From Chondrosia reniformis (taxonomy: Eukaryota > Porifera > Demospongiae > Chondrillida > Chondrillidae), in the NCBI GenBank assembly GCA_947172415.1, contig OX359189.1, forward strand, positions 3,238,501 to 3,302,500: a DNA stretch of 64,000 nucleotides, written 5' to 3'. The notes beneath the pieces are model-generated. The model was given only the letters and a program-made list of their open reading frames with translations, was not told the origin of the DNA and made no database searches. Positions 26,601 through 37,444 of the stretch are shown one piece after another. A program made the translations under genes and the position numbers. Every line of letters begins with the position of its first letter. Within the stretch, counting starts at the first letter, position 1.

Positions 26601-29600
26601 TAAACCCATATATATGCTCTTGTACAGTGGAATGTCAGTTATCTGAACTTCAGTCATCTGAACACGTCGGTAAACCAAATGGCCTTCTCAAAGTGCAGAT
26701 TCGACATTGCGTGCGCTTCCTAATGATTACTGGTCACAGCTGTTACGCAAGGAAAGTCAGCTACAGAATGAGGATTGTACAAAGAAACGCTGCATCGACA
26801 GGACGGCTGATTTCCCTGACGTTGACAAGGCAGTTTTTCTGGTTTGTCCAGGAACAAGCAGCAGGAGTTCCTGTTAGAGGTCCTGCAGTTAGCTTCAGAC
26901 TTATGGAATATTCAGAGTTATGGACAAAGTTTGGTCCCGACACATTCGGATAACTGACATTCCTCTGTACTTGCATCCATCAAATGTCTCTTTGGTGGCG
27001 GATATAATCATTTGATTGTTGAAAATCTGAAAGCTGCGTACACGTTTAGTTCAGTCATTGCTTGAAAGTTTAGTTACTAAAGATATCAGTTGAAATTTCC
27101 TATAAGGAATAGCATTTTAGTTACTCAAAAAGCACATAAGAGGAATTATTGCATCATAAATTTGGAGTCATTATTATATTATCTTAAATGTATAATAATG
27201 AGTCTTGGGTTTTGTGCCCTAAAAATACATGTTCCATTACATGAAAACTTGACTGGGACTTTCCCTGAATTTAACTGTTTTTCACCTTAGTCCCAGTTGA
27301 CCATTTAACTGTAGTGCATGTGCTAAGTGTCAGATTAGTACTCACTGGCTACCTGTAGTTGCAACTATTATAATCCTAGCATAGCTGGGAATTTACATAC
27401 TTTTTGATTCTATATTTATTGGATATTTGGATTTTTAAAATCCTCCATACTGTCATGAAATTATGAAATAAGGATTATTTGTTGCAATCGTGATGATAGA
27501 GAAATTCTAATGAGCTTTAGCAACACAATTGTTATAAATTGAATGTTTCAACCTGAAAGTCTTCATCAGCAACGAATGATGAGGGAGACTACAGGTTTAA
27601 ATAGAAAATGGGTGATGAGGAATGAGTGATGATGTCATGATTTTTTTGAAATTATGTCCATGTAAACAAATTCTGACTTCTTTTCCTCCAGCTGGTAACG
27701 AATCATGTCCCCAGCCCCAAACTTCAGAGCATTTAGCTGCCATTGAAATTATGAAACTGAAGCACATAATTATTCTACAAAACAAAATAGATATAGTAAA
27801 AGACTCGCAAGCCAAAGACCAATACCAAGAGATCCTTAGATTTGTCCAAGGTATGACAAGTGCAGAGCAGCTTGGCAGTGTGTCACTTAACGTTACATGT
27901 AGACTAAAGTTCTAACTATTGCTTACTTAGGGACGGTAGCAGAGGGAGCACCAATAATACCCATCTCAGCTCAACTTAAATACAACATTGAAGTAATATG
28001 TGAATATATTTGTAAGAAAATTCCTGTACCGAGGAGAGATTTCTTATCTCCACCTCGACTTATTGTTATCCGATCATTTGACATTAATAAACCTGGATGT
28101 GAGGTGGATGACTTAAAAGGGGGCGTGGCTGGTGGGAGTATCCTAACAGGAGTGTTAAAGGTTTGTGTATTAATTTTTAAAATGTGTAAAGTGGAAGAAT
28201 TTTGTGATTGTGTTGTGATGGTTACCTTTCATGGTCAGTACAAATGCCATTTCTTGTTACTTTTCTCCTTTGCTTGATTACTTGTGTAGGTTGGGCAGGA
28301 GATTGAAGTACGACCAGGGATCGTTTCAAAGACTCAGGATGGGAAGATACAATGTAAACCAATTCTATCAAAAATAGTGTCCTTATTTGCGGAGCAGAAT
28401 GGTCTACAATATGCTGTACCTGGTGGCCTTATAGGTAGGAAGCAGAATGGAATAGTTGACAGTTTCATTGTGTGTTATGTTCTGCTTGACATTGAAAAGT
28501 AAAAGACCAAATCTCAAACATCCTTTCTAATGTGATTAATCCTCTCTCTGTGTGCGGCCATATTGATAGTCTACAAAGTTGTTGTGTGATGTATTGGTTG
28601 AGGGGAACAAGTAAGAGATCTGTTCCAACAGTAGCAGATTGTGAGGCTTAAATGGTTTCCATTCCATATGCCTCTGTTATAAACGAAAATATGTAAGCAC
28701 AGTTTCCTCATTGTTGGCAGCTGTGGAATGTGTGTGTAAAACATCAGTTTTGATTGTTTAATTGTTGTAGATTTTTAAGTGTTTAAATTGAAAGAATCGT
28801 TGCCACAAATATATTACACTAGTAGTAACATTTTAATTTTCTGCTATTGAATGTTTATTTAGGTTGCAAATGCCACCTTTATAAACCTAACCATCCATTT
28901 CTTGTAACTGTATAGGTGTTGGTACTAAGATAGATCCAACTTTATGTCGTGCAGACCGTATGGTGGGTCAGGTATGTCTTCCCTTTGCTGTATATTTTGC
29001 ACACCCTCTATCCCTGCTACAGTAATACTATAGCTACTATGGCATTACAGACGTTGTACCTCATTAGGTATTAGGTGCTGTGGGAGCTCTACCTGATATC
29101 TACACTGAACTGGAGATCAGTTACTTTCTTCTTCGCCGTCTTCTCGGAGTGAGGACCGAGGGAGACAAGAGAGGGGCAAAGGTAAGGTAGAGGTGCATGC
29201 CGTTTGTAATAGTTTTGTGTTGTTGGCTTATTGTAGCTGTGTGTATGAGCTGATAGAATGAGAGTAGGGATGACTATCCCTGTCTTTTTGTAGTAACACC
29301 TTCAATCAGCGTATCCTCTAGTATGTGTGCATGCATACAAATAGTATATTGCCAGGTAGTTTATCTTGTTTTTTGTGTTAGATCGAATTGTAACACAATT
29401 ATTCATTTTGTTTCATCCATTTCAAACTCAAATTTACTGCCTTTCTTTTGACCTACTCGATTTTAATTTAATCATGATCGAGGATAACCTTGACCATTTT
29501 AAGTATGAATACTTTTGTATACATTTGCAGGTTCAAAAGTTGAGTAAAAATGAAGTACTCATGGTAAATATTGGATCCTTAGCAACTGGTGGTCGTGTTG

Positions 29601-30086
29601 TAGCTGTAAAAGCAGACTTGGCCAAGATAGCCCTTGCACAACCAGTTTGTACTGAGATAGGAGAGAAGATAGCACTTAGTAGACGAGTAGAAAAACATTG
29701 GCGGTAAGCTATTAAGAATGAAATCAAAAAGATTATTAAATGTAAGATTTAATGTACATGTATAGCTGTTATACACCCCACCCCTAGGCTTTTCTTGAAT
29801 TTTCGTAGGATAATGCAGGCTTTTAGGCGTTTACTGAGTTATAACTATAATAAGAGACCAAAGTGTCTCTTATTATAGTTATACACCAGTTGTGGAATAT
29901 AATTTGCCTTGGTTGCCCCAGCAACGGAGTGAATATTATTTATGTGTAAATTCCCACTTTGTAGAGTATAATATTACAATTCCAGCTGATTTAGTCACAT
30001 GTCATTTGCTGTTTAGGTTGATTGGTTGGGGGCAGATCAGACGTGGTATAGTTTACAAGCCGACAACAAGAGATGAAGACAGTTGA
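21719..30086 (+). CDS. EIF2S3: translation initiation factor eIF2 subunit gamma
   Basis: GTP-binding core of eIF2, which delivers initiator Met-tRNA to the 40S ribosome. Twelve exons: 21719-21781, 22252-22315, 23968-24029, 25288-25353, 26341-26557, 27692-27850, 27931-28160, 28290-28434, 28916-28971, 29068-29181, 29531-29703, 30017-30086. They total 1419 nt, 472 aa, the same length as human eIF2 gamma, and all phases fit. Visible motifs: P-loop [17 protein letters not shown] (guanine specificity) and the zinc-knuckle cysteines in [15 protein letters not shown]. The C-terminus is [19 protein letters not shown]. Start chosen at [10 protein letters not shown]; an in-frame ATG lies 75 nt upstream at 21644 but matches no conserved sequence. 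Between exons 4 and 5 the 3' splice site and the start of exon 5 are tandemly duplicated (see findings). Identification is essentially certain. Confidence 0.97.
22411..22555. repeat. 45-bp tandem repeat, three copies
   Basis: Three almost identical 45-bp units (cagttattatgaacaaggaa, attattaaccgtttttacta, caaat) in an eIF2 gamma intron. The unit is a multiple of three and free of stops in one frame, which produces a small open frame with no other support. Confidence 0.95.
22606..22676. repeat. GC-rich hairpin, 23-bp arms
   Basis: Arms 22606-22628 and 22654-22676 (tagtcccgc..agccagaccctt and its complement) pair with two mismatches around a 25-nt loop. It lies in an eIF2 gamma intron and is GC-rich compared with its flanks. 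Confidence 0.85.
23577..23612. repeat. (TTA)n microsatellite
   Basis: About 12 uninterrupted copies of a tta triplet in an eIF2 gamma intron. Similar interrupted AT-rich triplets occur at about 25000-25200. Confidence 0.95.
24495..24723. repeat. 36-bp palindrome plus third direct copy
   Basis: Left arm 24495-24530 is the exact reverse complement of right arm 24532-24567, with a single-base centre. The right arm with its flanks (24528-24577) is repeated exactly at 24674-24723. So there are three copies of one sequence, one of them inverted, in an eIF2 gamma intron. Short taggtttaag direct repeats lie just to the left (24440-24490). Confidence 0.93.
26625..26967 (+). mobile_element. Tigger/pogo-like element, non-autonomous fragment
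   Basis: Terminal inverted repeats start cagtggaatgtcagttatct and end with the complement (ggataactgacattcctctg), flanked by TA on both sides (26623-26624 and 26968-26969), the pogo/Tigger target duplication. The 343-bp interior reads on the plus strand as a decayed piece of the helix-turn-helix domain seen in Tc5/Tigger transposases ([16 protein letters not shown]). Frames are broken and no catalytic domain is present. It sits in eIF2 gamma intron 5. A one-sided similar terminus occurs at about 48104 (cagtggaacctgcattatcc). Confidence 0.82.
29840..29883. repeat. perfect hairpin, 19-bp arms
   Basis: Left arm 29840-29858 and right arm 29865-29883 are exact complements with a 6-nt loop, in the last eIF2 gamma intron. 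It is followed by ggttgccccagcaacggagt, the same motif that follows the hairpin at 7603-7664 although the arm sequences are unrelated. Confidence 0.9.
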
Positions 30087-30352
30087 ACTGTTCCAATACT
30101 TGAATTTGTATACATATCAGTTTAGGAGTTAAACTTTGAAAGATATTTCATGTACCACTTCATATGTCATGCATAGATGAATTTTAATAATTTGTACGTA
30201 CCTGATTTATAAATGTCTCTTAGAAGGCACTGATGTAGGCAAATTTGGCAGAAATGCCTACGTATATATAGGGATTCATTTTAGAGCTGGATTGTGACGT
30301 CATTATATACGCTATACCTGATTGGTCGACATTCAAAAATTGAAAAGGCGAT

Positions 30353-33300
30353 ATGGAAGAAGGTAAAACACATTCGCCTAGGTTTTATCCTGCTAATTTT
30401 AAAACTATATATATATACGTCAATATTGCAAAAATTGTAAATTACTAATTAACTTACCTTTATATAGTTCAAATTGCTATTGGAAAAGAACCTACGAATG
30501 ACGACTTAGGGTTTGTGGCAAAATCAGAAGCGGTCAACGACTGGCAGCGCGTATGTCACTCCTTGGGGGTTAATGGTGACATCATTGAGCTAGCTGAACA
30601 AACTCACTCTAGAAACACTCGGGGAGCAGCTTCTGCAAGATTCAACTATGCATTAACGGAGTGGATGGATGAACTGTCTGCTAACTGTGAAAATAATCCT
30701 ACAGCAGTAAAATACGAAGACATTTGCAAGGCTTTAGAGGATAGTGGATACGCAAGTATCTCTGAGGAACTGAAGAAACGTGAGTTTTATCAGCTTAACT
30801 TTAAATTTGGCTTGGAACATCTCGGTGACTATTTAAGTTTCCCTTTCATCTTTTCTCTCAACAATGTTATTTAACTTGTTCGTCTTCCAAAGGCTGTGTT
30901 TAAACCTATCGTATCTTACCAACCGTAGTGAGTCGTTAGATTTTCATTGTCCTTTTATTGTAAGAACATATGCCAAGGATTCAACAGGAAGACAAAGATT
31001 CCAAGGTCACTGATAAAGGGTGGAATTTCCAAAACAGCTGTCTGTCCCAGTGGAGAAGAAAAGACAAAGAAGGAGAATACTCTTGTATCCCCATCCAAAG
31101 CTCTCACTAGGTTTAGTTTACTATGGGCCTTAATACCAAAGTATATGTAAGAAAACGGTTTGTGTTTAAATATTCATGTATTTACCAAATTGGAGTTTTT
31201 CACTCGAGATTAAAGAATTCATGACTCTTGTTCATTGTATGTACGTATGTACGTACATTTGTAGGTGCTCTGACTGCTTCAGAAACAAAGTACATAGGTG
31301 CAGGGTTGCGTCCTGAAAATGCATTCCCTACACCATCTAGAAAGACTAAGTTGAGTAACAAAGCAAAATCATCTAGGAGATGCAATTCAGTTGCAAGTGC
31401 TAAAAGTGGTAAGATATGTACATTGATTCATTGTATTGTATATATATTTGCGTTGAAGTGGAATATGAGCCTGAGGCATTCAATAGAGTTAAACTTGCGT
31501 GAGAGGTGCAATTTATTGGTATTCAACTATAGATTTACAATAATCATGAAGCTTGTTTATTTAATGTTAGAAGCTGTTTCATCATACGTACATACCGTAT
31601 ATCTGTCCTTCTAGTTAAATGTGTATATATAATAGTTATAGCCCAGAGGCAAGGACTATAGCCAAAATATTATATGTGGCTGAGGGCGAGCAAGTAATTA
31701 TACGTATTTTGGCCGAAGTCTGAGGCAATAGGTAACTGATTTATACCCCATTGCCATGGCATTTGGGCAGTCCGGGATCAAAATGGCTACATAAATGTGT
31801 GAGATCTCCTTTAGTGATTAAAGAAACTGCTGCTAACAAGGAAAACAAATGCTTAAGAATTACTTCACTTCCTGTATACACTTGTTCACATGGTGTATCT
31901 TATTGATCAGCAATTCACACTGTATATGGTAGTTAATGTCCCCCATTATTAGCTCATTGCAATGGCAATGGGGTATAAATATTCATATACACATATGTAT
32001 CATGCCATATATGTACATAGGTGCTATGAGGAGAATTCAGTTTGTACTGTTGACAACCAATGATAGAGAGGAAGAGGTTGTGCACCATTTTTTAGGAGAT
32101 TCTGAGGTTGGAGAGTCACTCGGCCTAAGGGTGTCCAGTTACACTCATAAACAGGATCCACTTTTAAGTTTTTTGAATGTGACTTTAGTCAAAAATGTAA
32201 CATCTGGAAGCCTGACCTTTGACCTTGTGACCATAGGAGGTGTTCAATGCATCCATCTAAGGTGTTGTGAAAGTGAAGTGGATTCAGCAATTAGGCAGGT
32301 TTTGAGTCAAGCCAAGAAGGAGGATTGGCCACTTGACACAATTTTCAGTATTGGATGCTGTGATTGCAGTACATCGGAATTAGAAACTAATTATCGTGGC
32401 TCTGTTATTCTTGCTCCTGAGATTATTGATTGTGACACCAATGTTGTTACGGAGAAGGAGAACCAGCCATACACCTATTGCATGAGTGCAGACTGGTCCG
32501 AACGTATAAAGGCTGCGTCATCCTGTGGAGAGCACTCCATACCTATTACTATTTCGGATGGAATTTTCTCGGGTGAGTGGATAGCTAAAAATGGAATGAA
32601 AGCTGCAAAGCTTCGTGGAAGCAAGAACACTATAGGCATTGAGCAAGGGAGTGTCAGGATTGCAAAGGTTCTTCAAGAAGAAGAGATCCTGTCTTCTGTG
32701 GCAGCAGCAGTGAATCTCCTTGTTGTAAAAGGTGTGTCTGATTATGCTGGTGCAGATAAGAGGGATAAGGCTAAGATTAAATGGTTTGGAAAAGGTACAA
32801 GGAATCCAGTTTCCAGTGAATGTAGACAAGCCATTGCAACTCTTCAATCTACAGCTGTAGTATGTAGAGCTATTGCTGCTGCACAAATTTCACAAGCTTT
32901 ATGCATTTAGACCTTGCATATACACTTGACTTATGCTATGGATGTAGAGAACAAATCATGGACTCAAGCTATTTGAATTTTTGACAGTTTTTTGTTAGAT
33001 AACATGTTAAATGTGTAATGTAAGAAACAATAACTGATCAGGTATATTATTTAGCTATGAGGCTTATGTATACACATAAATTACAGCCATTTGACTGCAT
33101 CAATATAAAATGTGTATGTGTTTTGCTGATTACCATCAGAAGTAAAACTTCATCAAGCAATTGGTTTTGCTTTTTCCTCTCTATATAAGTATGTACTTTT
33201 GTGATGTGTGTGAGAATGATAATACTTGTGGTTTGATTATCTTATCACTCTTAAAAGCCCTATATATAATCCCAGTGGAAATACCCACAGATTATTAAGT

Positions 33301-36300
33301 ATATTCATGACTTACATAACCCCTTACTGGTATGCATATAAGAATGAGAAGATTCTAGCTTGTGGTCCGACCATAAGGAAGTTTTAAGTGTGTACCAATT
33401 GTTGTGATCGTCCCAACAACTTGTACATTTTATCATTTCAGTACTAGTACTAGTGTTAATATACAGTTGCCAGAAAGATCAAGATCTCCTTCATATTGAG
33501 TTATAAAATGAGTGTAAAATTGACATCAAAAGTGAGAGGTAACTGAACAACTAATAAACAAGTTATGTCTGCGATCATATTGACATTCATTAATAATAAC
33601 TTACTCTTACAGAATATGGAAGGTATGAATCTAAACTGATGCAATATCTAAAAGATATGGTACACTGGCAAAATGTACTTTGCCATCTTGGTATAGAACA
33701 TAAAAAATGCCAATCAGTATTGGAGAAACACAGAGATCCTAATGTAGCTTTAAAAGAATGTCTACTGCACTGGGCCAACGGGAATGTGAAGGATGCTGAT
33801 GGTACATGGGATGAACTTTTTGAAGCTCTAAAATTGGGTGATGAGGCAGGAGTGGCTTCTGACTTGGAGCAGAATATCTTTGGTTGTAAGTCACAAGCTG
33901 AATAGCCAAAATTAAGTTCAATGCCAATATTTATCCATTTTGATGTACTGTAGCTACTGTGATTGTTATTTTTATATAGAAGTCAAAATCAATTTTTAAT
34001 TTACATTATAATGAAGAATATATGTGGCTATCAATTTTGAAGGGGAAAGGGTTAATATAACTATATACAGTATATCTGCAGACCAGGCTAACATATGTAC
34101 ATCCATCCATCCATCCATCCATCCATACATACATACATACATACATACGTACATACATACATAGATTTAGGTACTGTGTATAAACATCATTTGCCATGCA
34201 TATGTACATGCATGTATACACATGATAAAAGTATATGAACCATCAAATCTAAAGGAAAAACCTCACATGTATACCCATACTTATATAACCCATATGTTTC
34301 TATTTAATAGAGATAGATTATATGTTCTTCCATGTACATGCATACGTATATGTATGTTTAGGTATAATCAATGCATGCAGAATATACCTATGTATATATA
34401 AGGAAAAATTATAGCATGACTGTTATAAGTACATATTTGCCAAATATATTATCATATAGGTGGAGATGAATCTCCTTCTAAAAAGGATTCTAAACTTAAA
34501 GTACCGTTCAAAGGTAACAATTAACATTTCATAATCATTGTGTACACATTTCTATTTACATGCACTAATAAAATTTAACTTATATTAATCATGCTTTTAT
34601 TTATAGTAACTGTTGTTTTACATATGCATGCATTATTGCTGATGAAGACCTGTGGGTCGAAATGCTCAATCTAGCTCGATTTTCCTTGCAGATAGCTCCA
34701 ATAAACTTATCTATCATGCATGCATGCATGTATGTATGTTTGTATATTCATATATATGTATACGTATGTAGAAGTTTACCGTATATGTGATTGTCATTTC
34801 TAGGAAAGAAAAGGGCTACAAAAAAGCCAAAAGAAGAATCTAGTGCTTCTGAGATAGAAAGTGATGCAAGTAATCTCAAAACGCATAGAGAGGCATATGT
34901 ATACCTAATTATGTTCTGTATAATGTTAACATATACATCAGCATTTCAGGAGGGGTTGGTATCAGATATTTCCCTTTAATTATATACAAGTTGCATCAGA
35001 CTTGAAAGAAAGGCTAATTTAAGACATGTATATCCAGTACTGTAACTATATATAAGTGTATATTGATTCATGCCAAGCAAGCTTACAAAGTGGTGCAGAC
35101 AGCTCAGTAAAGAACAAACATATATACGATACATTCCTGCTGAGGAACTTTCTAGGAAAAAATGAGGAACTTCCTCAAGGCATTTTAAAACTTCCTCGGG
35201 CCACTTTAAAGTTCCTCATTTTTTCCTCTGAAAACATCCTCAAAATTGCTTTAACACTTACTCATTTTATAATCACCTCTGAAACTGCCTCTGTGATCAT
35301 GAGTTCCTTAAATTTCCTCGTAAAGTTCCTCCAAGAAACATTGTTCCTAGAGAACCTCAGGAACTTTAAAAATAGCTTCCCAGGAAATTTTGAGGAACTT
35401 CCTCTGAGGAATGTAAAGATATTACCGTATATGCACATATAATCTGGATATGTACATAATATGTATATATTGTAGGTGACTATACACCTTCCAAAAAGCA
35501 GAAATGTAATTCTAAAAGGAGATCTACCAGAAGTGAGAACAAGCCAGTCATGCAAACAAATCAATCATTACTTTCTACTTTCCATTTACATACGTATGTT
35601 GTGTGATCAGTATATTTGATTACATATCCATGCAGTTTTGCTCATACGTATGTATGTGTTTACAAGTTGTATAATGTTTTATTTGTAGACAAGCAGAAAT
35701 CTATGAAGAATGGAAGAGGTAATTTTAGTGCTTCTACGTAGCTTAAAATATAATCCAAGTATTGTTATATACGTATACATATGTATATACATATTGCATA
35801 TATGTGTATTCAGCCATATATCGTAACAGCAAAATGGAGCCAGTCTATCTATAGTAGAGGCCTATCTAGCTTAAACTGAAATGTATAATACAATAATCTG
35901 ATTTAGTTTCCAAGCCATACATATTTTAAATTGTGGACTTCCGCGCATTCCCACACAAGCAACTGTTTCAAACATAAGTATTGTGCAATCCATCCATTTT
36001 AGCTAAAAAAGTTAATGAGAAAGATAGGTAAAAAGTGTAATATAGTATCACTGTTAGAGAACATATACGTAAATAGCGTGAATCTTTTAGAAGGAGAAAT
36101 ACTAATAAAAGCATGCACATGATACAGCTCACTATATGCTATATTGGCTGCAACCCAAAGACTATGCCATGCAGAGCCCTAAACATGTCTTCATCTGTTA
36201 CTTGGTTATAAAGCTGTCCAGTACATACGTAATACTACAGAATTATGTAAGGTGGATCTCCATTATATAGGCAATGGCAGCATATCTAAGGAAAGAAGAC

Positions 36301-37269
36301 ATGCAAAAGATGAAGATATAAATGATTCCCAAAGTGAAAGTGAACTCAGTGAATCAGGTATGTCCATGTCCAGGTTTTGTTTGTAATCTACATCACTAGT
36401 ACCCTCATTGTTATTGGTATCAATGAAATATAAAGAATAGAATAGACTAAAACACATATATAGGATTAATATAAGACTTAGAACAGGTGTATAGAGCTGT
36501 ATGTAGTACATGTTTGCTGCTAGTTATGTGACATTTATATATACACACGAGAAATGATCCATATATATCATGTACTTTACAGTATTCATTGATAAACAGT
36601 TACCACATGCACCATTAATGATTAATCCATTATTATAAATTGTGTGGTAGGCAGTAAGTGATACTTACTGCTATCACTTACTGCCTACCACACAATGCAG
36701 AAACATAATGTATTTTACTTTCTTGCAGAACTTATGTATACATAAATGTTGTTTACTTTAGGCGAGGAGAATGAGAATATAGAGAAAGATAAGGAAAGGT
36801 ACGATATGTTATATTTTGTAGTGGTTATATATATCTACAATACAAATGCTACATGCATTCATGCAGAATATGAAACCTTATTTCTTGCTAAAATAAGTAG
36901 CCAGAAAGGCTGTGATTTACTTTATCTTAATTACATACCTTTAAAAGGCTCAGGGAAATAAAACTAGATGGAAAGGAACACAGAGATATCTTGCAATGTG
37001 TAATAGTAGAAGAATTGTCAGGAAAATGGAAAGACTTTGCCAATGGATTAAGCTTTTCTGCCAATAAAGTTGATAACCTTGAGTCCCAGTATTCCAAAGA
37101 TAAAGATCGTCTTATGAAAACACTTGATGAATGGTCAAGGCAAGCGAAAAGTACAGGCAGAAAGCCAAGAAATGCTAAAACTGTGTATGATGTATTGGTA
37201 AATATGGGATGTCAACAAGAGGCAACAGCATTACTGAACAAATTTAGGGGCAAATTCACATCTACATAG
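30353..37269 (+). CDS. multi-Death-domain signalling protein (three Death-fold domains)
   Basis: Exons: 30353-30362, 30468-30779, 31265-31408, 33613-33885, 34460-34513, 34804-34869, 35476-35532, 35689-35718, 36271-36357, 36762-36798, 36948-37269. They sum to 1392 nt, 463 aa. Almost every junction is phase 1. Domain 1 (about residues 20-107) reads as a Death domain: VAKSEAVNDWQRVCHSLGV, then ALTEWMDEL and ICKALEDSGYASISEELKKR. Domain 2 (exon 33613-33885) has HWQNVLCHLGIEHKKCQSVL, LLHWANG and ELFEALKLGDEAGVASDLEQ. Domain 3 (last exon) has GKWKDFANGLSFSANKVDNL, TLDEWSRQAK and VYDVLVNMGCQQEATALL. Between 2 and 3, tiny exons encode a Lys/Ser-rich linker with nuclear-localisation-like runs (KKRATKKPK, SKRRSTR). 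Death domains form homotypic assemblies in apoptosis and innate immunity; the partner is unknown. The model skips the phosphorylase-fold exon at 32021-32910, listed separately. The end exons are firm; use of each micro-exon needs transcripts. Confidence 0.82.
31740..31979. mobile_element. MITE-like element upstream of the phosphorylase exon
   Basis: Inverted ends tttataccccattgccatgg at about 31740-31760 and the complement at about 31958-31979 enclose about 200 bp of non-coding DNA, ending about 40 bp before the exon acceptor. Related sequence (ttataccccattgc, and caaatgcataagaatta near it) occurs at about 61910-62310 in the Ig-receptor gene. Confidence 0.6.
32021..32910 (+). CDS. nucleoside phosphorylase/nucleosidase-fold effector exon with its own stop
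   Basis: An 890-nt exon inside the Death-domain gene. It follows a good acceptor (atgtacatag) and joins in phase 1 to exon 31265-31408, giving a 451-aa Death domain plus phosphorylase isoform ending QALCI-stop. The fold call rests on the order of PNP/MTAN-type features: N-terminal IQFVLLTTNDREEEVVHHFL (the usual 'Tn..E...v' start), FSIGCCDCST (glycine-rich loop), RGSVILAPEI ('GDvvva' strand), ISDGIFSGEWI, TIGIEQGSVRIA (place of the ME/E purine-site motif) and LLVVKGVSDYAGADK (catalytic Asp in the 'vrgvSD' strand). Family enzymes cleave N-glycosidic bonds of nucleosides; substrate and activity are not shown here. It could be an alternative last exon, or a separate gene starting at ATG 32026. 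An internal phase-1 donor-like site at about 32793 would remove the stop but cut into the domain. Confidence 0.8.
35130..35415. mobile_element. gaggaactt-rich inverted-repeat element
   Basis: Dense in ggaactt/aagttcctc words in both orientations, so the block can fold extensively on itself. An inverted relative lies at about 58195-58345 (both carry aagttcctccaag-type and aggttctctaggaac-type strings and a ttataatcacctct word). No coding potential. It lies in an intron of the Death-domain gene between exons 34804-34869 and 35476-35532. Confidence 0.6.
36640..36695. repeat. perfect hairpin, 24-bp arms
   Basis: Arms 36640-36663 and 36672-36695 are exact complements with an 8-nt loop, in the intron before exon 36762-36798 of the Death-domain gene. 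The arm sequence is not shared with other hairpins in the window. Confidence 0.92.
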
Positions 37270-37444
37270 GTGCATGCAGTTAACTATACCAAACTACTAT
37301 ATGAGTAGATACGTACGTACTACACATACGAGTATGTACACACCAATCACTATATGCATGATTACAAGATTGATTTTTGTAATATTTCATGTACAGATGG
37401 TTAAGTGATAGATTGATGAAGGTTTGTAATTGATATATAAAATG

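Noticed and set aside
32736-32800. Internal phase-1 donors (aaaag|gtgtgt and aaaag|gtacaa) that could join the phosphorylase exon to the second Death domain
   Set aside because: They would cut off the conserved C-terminal helix or the catalytic SD region. Kept only as an alternative to test by RNA-seq.
36003-36026. Candidate micro-exon (ctaaaaaagttaatgagaaa...) in the Death-domain gene
   Set aside because: It ends in phase 2, which would put the next exon (36271) in a frame with an early stop. Skipping it keeps the frame open to the third Death domain.
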